Source of the DNA: Cyanophora paradoxa
Taxonomy: Eukaryota > Glaucocystophyceae > Cyanophorales > Cyanophoraceae
Assembly (NCBI GenBank): GCA_004431415.1
Contig: QPMI01000401.1
Span: 290,122 to 354,121 of the forward strand
Length of the DNA: 64,000 nucleotides
Direction of reading: 5' to 3'
Numbering within the stretch: the first letter of the stretch is position 1; each line of letters starts with the position of its first letter. A program made the position numbers and the translations under genes. Below are positions 21,251 through 30,843 of this stretch, piece after piece. Under the pieces are notes generated by a model that had not been told where the DNA came from, ran no database searches, and saw only the letters and a list, made by a program, of their open reading frames with translations.

Positions 21251-24200
21251 TCAACGCGCGCCGCGAAGTGCGACGAAAGCGGCCACAACTGCCCCCAGAA
21301 CAGCCGCGACTACCGAAGGGACGAGCTGCACACTGGCCGACGGCCAGTACGGTACGTTCGCCGACAAAACCGTGCTGCCGCCGGCAATTAGCGTGAACTG
21401 CGGTGCACACGTCAGCGTTTCGACGACGGCACGCAGCTGGCAGCGCAAAGCGGCGCGCCGGCGTGAGGTGGTCGCATGTGGCGGTGTACTTGGCCGACCC
21501 GGGGGCGCTCGTCGCGGGACTGCACGTGGTCCACTTCTTCCCGGCCTCGTCGTAGAAGGCCAGGGAGACGCTCTGGCCGCCCCCGACCGAGAGCGTCGCC
21601 GGCATCTCGAAGCGGATCTTGTCGGGGAAGTCCTTGATGAAGACGGCCTTGCCGTCGCTGCCGAGCTTTGTCGCGGTGATGTCGTAGACGGCGGAGGCGA
21701 CGCGGTTGTTGGCCGAGGGGCCAGGGAAGTCTCCGGCGTCCGGAGTGGAGACGGAGACCTGGAAATCGCTCGTCGACGCGCTGGCCGGGAACACGAACTG
21801 CGGAATTCGAAGATGCGAATTATAGTTATGATTTCGAAATGGTGGGCGGGAACACAAGCCAGCGCACGGTAGCCGATCCCACGGTGACGGTGAGCGACGC
21901 CGCCGTCCCCGGGCAGACCTTGAAGCGGTACGGGTCGATGTCGGACGCGCGCTCCTGCACGCCGCACTTGGCGTTCGCGTCGCTTAGCGTGATCTGCTGC
22001 GCGTCAGGGGCGAGCTGCGCAGCAGCTTTGCAGCTGCGAGCACGGATACCTGAGTGGAAACGGTGGCGAGGGCGGCCTGGGTCTGGGTGCGGAGCGTGGC
22101 GGCGAGGGTGGACGTGGCCGGCAGGGCCGCGAGCATGCCGGCGAGGCTGGACTGGAGGGCCTGCAATTGGAGCCTTCAGGTGCTGGGGATGGTAATTCGA
22201 AACGCACGCTTCAAACGCACCGCTGCATCCACTCCAGGCGTGCTTGCGAGAGTCTGGAGAAATAGACCTCGAGGTTCAGCTATCGTGCACACGCGAGCGC
22301 GTGCATTTGAATATTGTGCGAGCTCGAGAGCGTACCGGGTTCAGTTGAATGACTTCCATCAAGAGCGTGGTGCCCTTGATAGCATCCTCTTCCTGCGCAG
22401 AACTCAGCGCATTTCTATGTGCTGGTGTAATTCAAAATCTTTATTCGTTTGCAGACGTACCTGAAGAGCTCCGGTCTTGGACGCAATGGGCGCGACGGCG
22501 GCGAAGAAGGTAACAAGAGCGCCGGCGGTCTGCGCCATCGAGTAAAGATGTCAAGCATGAAGGTTGCAATTGAGCGTCGCTAGAATTCCTAATTGCATGA
22601 AACGGACGCTCACCGCAGGATCCTTCAGATCGACACCGGCCCTCTTCGCCTCGGTCGTCACGGTCTGGTACCGGTAACCGCGAACGTTGACGTCAGACTT
22701 ACGATCGATATATATCCCATCGATCAATAAAACAATTGAATCGCGCACGTTCATCGCGGTGGTCAGGGCGGTCGAAAATTTGGCAAGGATGTCCGCCTGC
22801 CGGAGGGAGCGGCGCATGCGCATCTGATGCCGATGCCGAAGTGTCGTGTTTGTGGCCTTGGAGTAGTACGTCTTGAGGGACTCGATGTTCGCCAGAATCT
22901 TCGCCATCTTCTCCGCAAACGGAATATTCGAGTCCTGCGAAATCGATTGATAATTATATAAGAAGAATTCGCTTTTGCTATAGCTAGTTCCGAAATACAC
23001 TTACAGCGACGATAGCGGCCATCTGTTTGTCGAACTCCACAAGCATTTGCTGTGTGCACAGATTGGAGTAAATGATTAATATTGCTCTCTCAAATGCACG
23101 CGCATCCGCGCACGTCAAATTGGGCGACGGGGCTGGCGCTGGTATCGACGAGCGGGTTGACTGTGATTTGACCGTCGATGGCATACTGAGTGGAGAGCTT
23201 GTCGCGGCTGGCGTCCGTCACAGTGACCGTGAGCGTCGTCGTGATGGGGCCGTTAGCAGTGGCGCCCTGGCCATGGTACCGGTGAACTTCGATCAGGTGG
23301 AGGCCGAAAGGGCCTGGAGGCAGCTCTAGCTACCGCGGGGAAGAAGAAGTCGAAGGTTTCGTTGAGAGAGTTGCGTGCGAGAGGCGCGTTGAAGCCCTTG
23401 GCGCTGAGCGAAAAGCTGAGGGGCAGAGTGCTCCCAACCCAGCCGGAGCATGAGACCTGCACCAGGTCGGATATCAGTACCAGTCGAGATAGTTATAGTG
23501 CGATTGCAAGGGTAGCCGCAGCGCTCGCTGCGCGCATACGACTGACCGTCACTTTGTCGACAACGGCCTTGACGGTTGCCGGACTCGCGGTGCACGTCCC
23601 CCCGGATGGCGGCGCGCCTGTATTCGAATATTAATATTTAGTTATGGGGCTCGGCGAATGTGCCCTAACAAGCTATAGAGCGGCCGTGCGCACCGGCGGC
23701 GACAGGAACAGGAGCGGGAGTTGGGACGGGCGGTGCTTCCACGGCGGCCACCGGCGCCGGCGTCGGGGTGGCCACGGTTGCGGGGAGCTCGACTGCGGTT
23801 TCCGCGGCGGGCGTGGGCGATGGGCTAGCGCTGGGCGTCGCGGAGGGCGACGGGCTCGGGCTCGGGCTCGGAGACGGCGTTGGAGTCGGCGTAGCGCAGG
23901 AAACTGCCGCCCGTGTGAGGCGCGGAAATATATTTGAAGGAAGCTGAAAGGCAGCGAAGGTGCGCACGTGACACGCTCGCCTCGATTCCATCGCCGTTGT
24001 TCCCTCCGTTGTACAGCGCGAACATCGCCACCTCCGTGTGGTTCGGGCTGGTCGTCAAGGTCGGAATGCTGACGGGCATGACGCCGTAGCCTTTCGGAAT
24101 GCCAAGGGGAGAAGAAGATTGCGAGCCATCCAATTGAGTCATCTGCAGCAAAATGTTGATGGCAATTCATCGAGACACTCCGATAGCGCTGGCCTTGCAT

Positions 24201-27200
24201 GCTTACCGAGAGCCAGTCACACATGTTCGGCGCGCAATTTTCGACAGAGAACTTGGGGAAGGAAATTGCGAGCGAAGGAACGCCGTGGGCAGAGACGCAG
24301 CTGGCAATTGCATCGCTTGCAGCCTTCAGATACCTGTTATATATATGGTTCGATTGCGATTTGCGCATCCGCTTAGTTTCTAAAGATATAGAGAGCCTCA
24401 CAGCAGCCGAATGGATGTGCTGGAGCTTGTCATGCTGGGAATCGCGATCGACTGCACCGAAGTGCGGACTGGCTGGGTGGCGAGGTTCTGGATGGTGAAT
24501 CCGCTGACGGTTGCCGCGGGCGACAGGAAGGTCGTGTTGACTGCAAAGAGCTTGAATCATACAGCTTGCGTACGGATCCGGACTTTAGCTAGGAGAATTG
24601 AGCCACGTACACGTGCTCTTTTGTTGCGCTCTTATGTTTATGCTGAATGTGTAGTTGCTGCCGGCGGTGTAAAGGAATACAGAGCTCGAATTTGCGGTAA
24701 ACCAGGCCGTCGATCCTGAAGTGCGAGCGGCAAGGAGCACAGGCGGCTGCACGCCGACGTCGAAGACCTGTGCATGCGGTCCCACCCCACACGAACTTTA
24801 ATATTCGGCAACTGCTTTCCTACCGCGCCGTGGCACTCGCACGCACCCATAGTCTTCCCAAACTCGAAGTGAGGAGTCTCTCGGCATTAATCTCGACAAA
24901 GTCATCCTCACCAGGCGCCTTGACCAGCCTGCGTTCAATGTTGTTGAGACGCGTGGCTCACGGACAGCAGTTCGCTATCTTGCACGTGCATGTGCATACA
25001 TATACATGCACGTGACTCACCAGCCGGCCTTCTCGTTTTCCGGATAGGGGAGATTACCACCCATAGCGAATTCTATTGGTGTTGAAACGTTTCGTGTCGC
25101 AGTGAAGACGCCTTTGTCGCATATGACTGGGATTGACCATGATCGCATTTAGGATACCGTTGAGCATAATTACAATTATATAGTCTGGTTTCAATATCCC
25201 GCTCACCTCGGACATCGGCCACAAAAGCGCCAGCCGGCTCCACTTCGTAAGCATCGACGTCGTAGGACCGTGAGCCCTGATTATTGAACATCGATCGTGT
25301 CAGTCATGGTCGGACGCTTCGGAACAATGCAAAACAATTGCGTGTGCGTGCCTGGTAAAATCCGTCCGAGTGGAATACAACGAGCAGCTCGGCTCCCGTA
25401 GTCGGCATGGCCGCAAGGGGGGGGTAGGTCGTGGTGCCCCATCCAAGTCCCGATCGGGGATAGCTCGGATGGGAGGGCAGCTGCCTGGTAGAAGTTGGCG
25501 TGACCTCAAAAACCTACACGTGCACTCGCGATGTCAGGAATCGTATCGGCGCATTATAATAACCGTCCTCCACGCACAAACATGGCGTCGCAGAAGCAGA
25601 GTTCGCCATCGAGTTCGAGCCAGCGGAGGGAGAGAGTGGAGCGGGCTCCGCATCCAGACTCGATCAACCTAGACACATTTGGCATCTTTGCGTACCTGAA
25701 AGACCACAATGAGATCAACTCGAATTGGGAAGAACGAATATACATAGCCGAACGAGCTCGCGCGATCGGGAATGTCATCGGTCGCACCAAGCTCCCATGA
25801 AGTCGCCAGAGTAATTTTTGATTCCTATTTCGGCGGGTGCTCCGATGTCTGGGTGTAAAGTACCAGATGTAAAGTTCCGAGTTTCCCGGGTTGAGGTCAG
25901 AGTCGCGGGGCTTGACGGCGTCACTGCGCACAAAATCGAAATCGAGCCATTTTTATATATTTAATTAGCTATAGCCTGGCGTGAGATCTCATGATCAGAC
26001 GCACCACTTGTCTTTGCCTTCGAACTGTACTCGGCGGTAAAATATAGCTCCGCGTTGACGTGGTTCCTCGCTTCTAACGCAGCAGAGTGGAAGTCGTCGC
26101 CGGGGTACCAGGCGAAAAGGAACAACCGGCTCGACTCGCTTGTGTAAGTGGTCCCCGCGACCACCGAGTCCGCGAGGAGCCTCGGCGGATTGACGCCGTA
26201 GTCGATCAACTGTCATCGGTATCGGAAATATGAATATTAACTCATACACGACGTCCATATCTTCAGCGACTTGCATGCGTGTGCACCTTTAGGGAGTTCG
26301 CGGTCGGCTCGGAGGCGTTGAACTTGACCGATGTGAACGTGATTTGAACGCTTTCCGAGTCCGACGGGGCGTAGAAGTTCCTGAGGGGCTCGCGGCGTTA
26401 GCTGTGATGATTAATTTTTACAGAGAGGGCTGATATAAGTGGTTCGGGGACACGCCAGCCGGCCACTTCGTTGAAAGGCCCGCCGTTGTGCACTCCCTTG
26501 ATTGTCTGTGTCGTTGATGTCGCTGCCACCGCCCCGGAAGAGTCCCGCACACCGCTGCGCGCGTTTTAATTTAGGACGAAAAGAAATCCAGAGCAAAAAC
26601 TGATCGTGAGTGCGTGCTCTCACCCGAAACACTTGCGCGGAAAGCGCCGCCCGGCACCGGGTCCGCCGCATCGGCAGTTCCCTTACTGCCTTGATTCTGG
26701 TGGTTGGAGTGGAAGATGGCGACAAGCTCGGCCCCAGGTGTCGCGGTGAATGCAGGGAAATTTACGGCTGACAATCTGAGCAGCAAATAATGAAATCATA
26801 AAAAGATTTAAGAATTAAAACCTTTGTGTCAAGCAAATTTAAAGTGAGCGCACGTAGGCTTGCCCCAGCCAACCCCAGATTTCGGGTAAGGGGTCTCGTG
26901 TGCGACAAAGCGAACGGAGCTGCTCGTAATCTCGAAAACCTAACGACAACGCGGGTCAAGCGATGCCGAAGGCGCAGATTTTGAAACGGTAGCCGACGGT
27001 CAAGAAGCACTGGTAGATCAAGTACACGCACATACATCACATCGAACCATCCGCTTGCCTGGCCATCGATCTCGAGCCACGTGTGTTTCAAGCTGCAGCT
27101 CGAGTCCTCCGCAGGCAGCGAGACGCGCCTGAAAAACATTTATAGCTTGTGTGCGCGATCAAAAACGTTTTGCAATTGAAACTTGTGCACCACGCGTGCA

Positions 27201-27360
27201 TCTGGTAGGCGGTGTAGGGTTTCAGCGCGATGTCAACAGGTCCTCCTGGGAACGGGCTGAGAGATAACGAGTTGAATATCCGAGTCTGCCCCGAACTCGA
27301 ACTCAGGGTCGCGGCGTCGGACGCAGTCGCTGCGTGCGCGCGACGCATGCGGCTCATGAT
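21251..27360 (-). CDS. Cell-surface protein with repeated beta domains, REJ-like region, GPS-like motif and C-terminal membrane helix (5' end missing)
   Basis: About twenty exons on the minus strand with AT-rich introns. The N-terminal visible part repeats a beta-sandwich module twice: CSLKHTWLEIDGQASG / STLSLRWLELDGELCFCDAM; ITSSSVRFVAHETPYPKSG / DLNPGNSELYIWYF; GAELVAIFHSNHQNQGSK / GAELLVVFHSDGFYQAR; YGVNPPRLLADSVVAG / VGVQPPVLLAARTSG. A Pro/Ser/Thr linker follows (PSPSPSPSPS, 23830-23900), then a REJ-like stretch (VQVSCSGWVGSTLPLSFSLS; TTTLTVTVTDASRDKLSTQY) and a helical region. Near the end come DFPDKIRFEMPATLSVGGGQ, KKWTTC and ATCDHLT, which matches the GPS/GAIN self-cleavage site (His-Leu followed by Thr). 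A final helix, SVVAAVLGAVVAAFVALRGA, is followed by the stop at 21251-21253. No signal peptide is visible; upstream sequence is AT-rich insert, so the gene looks 5'-truncated. Confidence 0.65.
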
Positions 27361-27365
27361 CAGCG

Positions 27366-27438
27366 ACACATATGAATATTCATATTTTAATCCCTCGGCG
27401 TTCCGCCTCAGGATTAAAATATGAATATTCATATGTGT
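27366..27438. repeat. Perfect 28-bp inverted repeat (hairpin) at the left edge of the AT-rich insert
   Basis: Left arm 27366-27393 and right arm 27411-27438 are exact reverse complements (each contains ATATGAATATTCATAT, itself a palindrome, then TTTAATCC / GGATTAAA). The loop of 17 bases (27394-27410) is GC-rich and can form a smaller GGCG/CGCC stem. It lies exactly at the change from host composition to the AT-rich viral block. Confidence 0.9.
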
Positions 27439-27442
27439 GATT

Positions 27443-27666
27443 CGATGTTATATCAATAAAATCGATTAATTTATTTGAATTTTCATATGAATTTTCATAT
27501 TTTTATATGCATTTTCAATTTATTTAATCGATGTTATATCGATAAACTCGATTAATCGATATTGTATCTTAATTGTAGTTAATCGGAATTATATCAATAA
27601 CTTCGATTGATCTTAATTGAATCCTAAATGAATTTAATCGGAATTATATCAATAAATTCGATTAAA
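27443..27666. repeat. AT-rich 55-bp-period repeat array
   Basis: A 28-base core close to CGATGTTATATCAATAAA followed by TTCGATTAAT occurs at 27443, 27529, 27584 and 27639. The last three are spaced exactly 55 bases apart. Copies differ at a few sites (CGATG versus CGGAA). The position just inside the hairpin suggests a viral terminal repeat or a replication element (inference). Confidence 0.75.
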
Positions 27667-27699
27667 TCATGTTCTTTTCCGATTAAATCAATTAAATAT

Positions 27700-28150
27700 T
27701 TAACTTTGTTACCATAAGTGGTCTAAGTTGACTCACTTTTCATAAACATTTTGAACTCTTAGTCTCCTTGAATTTCTTAAGATGACTCAACTTAGTCAAC
27801 TTAGTCAACTTTGTTACCATAATCAATCAGGGTGGACTCACTTTTAGATCAACTTTGAAATTTCAAGCAAAATCAACTTTGATTTCAAAAGTGGATCTTC
27901 TAAGTGGACTCAAAATGTTCACTTTGTGATACATGTTTGCTATAATCCTTACTGTTTATGGTCAGGGTTGACTAAGTGGGGGGAGTTGACACATTTTTTG
28001 AAATCCTTTTTAGAAAACTTTTGGTCCCAAATATTTCCTGTGAAATTTGAGTCAACTCAACCCACTTAGTCAACCCTTGCATTGAATTCGTAACAAAATC
28101 CATATACTATTACTACTTTTACGATTAATATGAGTCAACCTTGAGTCCAC
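27700..28150. repeat. Non-coding region with TTGACT/AGTCAA repeats and hairpin
   Basis: No gene. AACTTTGTTACCATAA occurs at about 27704 and again about 105 bases later, each followed by a GACTCACTTTT copy. TTGACT or AGTCAA appears more than ten times. A hairpin with a perfect 16-bp stem is formed by 27965-27980 (GGGTTGACTAAGTGGG) and 28061-28076. A diverged copy of the same hairpin lies at 47362-47463. Confidence 0.8.
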
Positions 28151-28385
28151 TTTAATATAAATATTATATAATAGGGGGAATCAAGGGGAATGTTGAGTTT
28201 TACTGTAATGAAATCGAATAGTATTCGAAATCTTACATTTGTAGGTTTAGGATGCATTCATATTTTGGCTACATCATACAGTAGAATTCTATTGTAAACA
28301 ATGTCCGGAATCCGGAAAATAATCATTGTAGAAAGCTATTGTAATAAAAAAGATAAATTACCCTGTTTATCATTATAGAAACCCA

Positions 28386-28784
28386 TTAAAACGGGAATCT
28401 ATCATGTTTATGTCTCTCAGTCTTCTCAAATGTGAGGAAATTCATTGTTTTATCGATCTCATCTGCTACTGATTGTGTTTTATGCTGAGCTTCTTTACCA
28501 CAACTGAATATATCAATTGCTAACATGCCTTCATTGGAATAACAATGAGCTGTACAATGGCTTTCATCTAATAGCAGAACCAAAGCAAAACCAGGAGGTG
28601 ATAGTTTGCCATCAAATATCTCACAGTGTTTATGAACAATCCTAATGCCTTGTCTTAATACTGCTTGTTCAAGGGTTCCCATAATCCAATTACCTAGGAA
28701 GCTTACATGCTCATGTCCTGTTGCAATAGCTGATTTAGCCTTGTAATCAAGCATAACATGAAAGCCTCTGTATTTAGTCTCCAT
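28386..28784 (-). CDS. speD: S-adenosylmethionine decarboxylase, small prokaryotic type
   Basis: The family makes decarboxylated SAM, the aminopropyl donor for spermidine, and matures by self-cleavage that creates a pyruvoyl group at an internal Ser. This 132-residue frame is intact and close to the usual length of the short (about 120-130 residue) class. The signature is LLLDESHCTAHCYSNEG followed by MLAIDIFSCG. Ser75 (the Ser of ESH, pyruvoyl precursor), His80 and Cys95 have exactly the +5 and +20 spacing of the Ser/His/Cys triad known for this class. A GFH.mLD start also fits. It is the last gene at the left end of the insert and reads outward, followed by the stem-loop at 27965-28076. AT-rich codon use matches the viral block, not the host. 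Role in infection is inferred: polyamine supply. Confidence 0.8.
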   Translation of the reverse strand: METKYRGFHVMLDYKAKSAIATGHEHVSFLGNWIMGTLEQAVLRQGIRIVHKHCEIFDGKLSPPGFALVLLLDESHCTAHCYSNEGMLAIDIFSCGKEAQHKTQSVADEIDKTMNFLTFEKTERHKHDRFPF

Positions 28785-28807
28785 TAAGAATACCTTAGAA
28801 AAATTAA

Positions 28808-29080
28808 CTAGTCAAACCTAATGCAAATATCCCTATACTCTACTCTGATTGATGAAGTAGCCCTTTTCCTGTGTGCTTGACTCTTTCTTTTGTTACAGTC
28901 CCTACACCCTGATCCCTTCACATGATTAAAGGGATATGTTAGGATCACCTTGTTACATTGCAAACATCTAACAGATACTTTCTCTTGAGCTTTGATGTAA
29001 TGTGTCTCACTGTAATCGAATTTATCTTTACCATGAACTGTCATAGCAGCATCAATAAACTTTTTTGTTTTACTATCCAT
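28808..29080 (-). CDS. Zinc-ribbon protein of the VHG.kYdYS type
   Basis: 90 residues, intact. It begins with FIDAAMTVHGKDKFDYSETH, then KVSVRCLQCNKVILTYPFNH and KGSGCRDCNKRK. The two Cys pairs (C39/C42 and C59/C62) form a probable zinc ribbon. This short module is common in large DNA viruses and phages, often attached to endonucleases or next to mobile genes. The basic tail suggests nucleic-acid binding. It sits 23 bases upstream of the SAM decarboxylase on the same strand. No nuclease domain is attached here. Confidence 0.7.
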   Translation of the reverse strand: MDSKTKKFIDAAMTVHGKDKFDYSETHYIKAQEKVSVRCLQCNKVILTYPFNHVKGSGCRDCNKRKSQAHRKRATSSIRVEYRDICIRFD

Positions 29081-29102
29081 ACTCTATATATAACCAATAT
29101 TC

Positions 29103-29936
29103 TTATGGAGCAGTATCCTGCCCAAAAATGGGGAAATATCGATTTGTCCCATAGTATTCAGCATAGGTATTCTGCTTTGCAATAAAATCGGTTCTCTCAG
29201 CATATAATACACACTTGTAGATACCAAACTTGGTGGCTCTAACCAGGAACTGGTAATCTTCTAAACCGAAATTGACTCCATGATAAGCAATACCAAAATT
29301 ATCATATGGGGTGATCACAACTGCAAAATTAGGAGTTCCACCCTCTACTTGACAAAGAGCATAAACATCTGGTGGGATATCCACAACTACCTTGTAGTGG
29401 TCACCAATTTCAACAAGAGAGTCTACTACTGCTGTTTGTTCATTTACAACAATGGGGAATATCTTTATAATGTATGGGGCATTCATGCTGGGGACATAGG
29501 TTCGAATTCTTGTATTGGGATCAATGGGATTGGGTTGATCATTCACAAATAAAGGCGCTCCAACAGCCCCACCAACCCTAAGACCATCACCAATATAAGC
29601 TCCCCCCGATTTGCAGTTAATAGCTCCCGACCTAGATTCAAAAGAATAAGTAGACAGAGGATCTCCATAGCTATCTGGGTCTCCATAATGAGCAGAAAAG
29701 TTTGCATTTGTGACAAGTAGCTTAGTTGTCTTAACTATTCCATTATTTTTATCACATCTGAGTTCCTGTAATCTCAGCTTGTGGGTGGAACCAAATGTAT
29801 TCATTGTAGGTTGGACCTCTGTGGATTGGAGACCCTCAACATCATCAAAGGTAGCATGCTGCAGAACATGGTTTGCTGGTGCAGCTAATGATAGCTGAGG
29901 TGTAATAATTCGTTCAAGTGGGGGTTGCTCAGCCAT
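29103..29936 (-). CDS. Conserved viral surface-type protein, paralogue 1
   Basis: 277 residues, intact frame. I do not recognise a named family. It is clearly homologous to the next gene: both share HV/FxQHxxxDxV.xLxSTE, an LRxDKNxGxVKTTxLLVTNANF block, a SGGAxIGxGxRVxG block and an FGxxYxxxNF plus LYxERTDxxA-like end (here FGIAYHGVNFGLEDYQFLVR). The composition is beta-strand rich without signal or membrane segments. Position among fibre and structural genes suggests a virion component such as a capsid decoration or fibre-attachment protein (inference). Confidence 0.55.
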   Translation of the reverse strand: MAEQPPLERIITPQLSLAAPANHVLQHATFDDVEGLQSTEVQPTMNTFGSTHKLRLQELRCDKNNGIVKTTKLLVTNANFSAHYGDPDSYGDPLSTYSFESRSGAINCKSGGAYIGDGLRVGGAVGAPLFVNDQPNPIDPNTRIRTYVPSMNAPYIIKIFPIVVNEQTAVVDSLVEIGDHYKVVVDIPPDVYALCQVEGGTPNFAVVITPYDNFGIAYHGVNFGLEDYQFLVRATKFGIYKCVLYAERTDFIAKQNTYAEYYGTNRYFPIFGQDTAP

Positions 29937-29959
29937 TTTACATTAAAGGGATATATCTT

Positions 29960-30803
29960 TTATGGGGTTGGGTCATCAATAATATCTGGTTCCGAATAAA
30001 ACCCTGTAACTGAAAGAGTATCAGGAGTTACACCTCTAAGAGCTGATACAGCGGCTATATCTGTTCTCAAACCGATAAGAGTTATAGTATATAACCCAAT
30101 ATCTGTAACAAACAAGTCAAAGGTGAAATTATTATTATAAACACAGTAGCCATAACCGAAATGATTATATCCCTGAACATTGAAATAGTATTTATGACCT
30201 ACTTGATTGTTGTTGGCTCTACAAAGGGAAAGCATTGCAGATGGAATCGCAAGACCTCTCAGTACTCTTTTGGTTCCTTCAATTAATTCCGAGTTTTCAA
30301 GAGTAACAGTATATCCAATGTAAAATTGAATTAATGGCTGCTGTGCGACAGGAGTATATAATCGAATTCGTTGGGGGTCTTCCACATTTTGCTCTAGAGT
30401 ATCTGGGACATCATTATACGAAATGGAGGATGAAAGCTGACCTGAAACTCTGCAACCTCCACCAATAAATGCTCCTCCTGATCTCACAGTAACAGCAGCA
30501 GAATTCTTATCGAAATCAAGGGCTTTCAGATCAACACTGTAAGCATCTGGACCTCCATTAGTAGGTTGGAAGAAGTTTGCATTAGTCACAAGAAGTCGAG
30601 TGGTTTTAACCACACCTGAATTCTTATCAGCTCTCAGCTCTTTAACTCGAATAATCGAATTTTTATCAAAGGAGTTACCATTGGAGTTGGGTCTCTCTGT
30701 GGATTCTAAACACGAACCTCATCATTTACTTCATGCTGGCGAAAATGCATTGCAGGGATCCAAGGGAATATATAGGCAGTTGCACACGATTATATTCGCC
30801 CAT
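29960..30803 (-). pseudogene. Conserved viral surface-type protein, paralogue 2 (frame broken near the start)
   Basis: The main open part (30712-29960) covers most of the protein, with ELRADKNSGVVKTTRLLVTN, SGGAFIGGGCRVSGQLSSS and FGYGYCVYNNNFTF matching paralogue 1. The first 30 codons lie in two other frames: MGEYNRVQLPIYSLGSL from an ATG at 30801-30803, then MHFRQHEVNDEVR. So two single-base frame changes lie near 30750-30765 and 30712. The full length would be about 280 residues, the same as paralogue 1. Either the gene is damaged or the assembly has indel errors here. Tandem duplication of the two is evident. Confidence 0.6.
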
Positions 30804-30843
30804 TGCTTCTTTTACTAAGAAGGAAAGAAAAATAAACGAAGTT

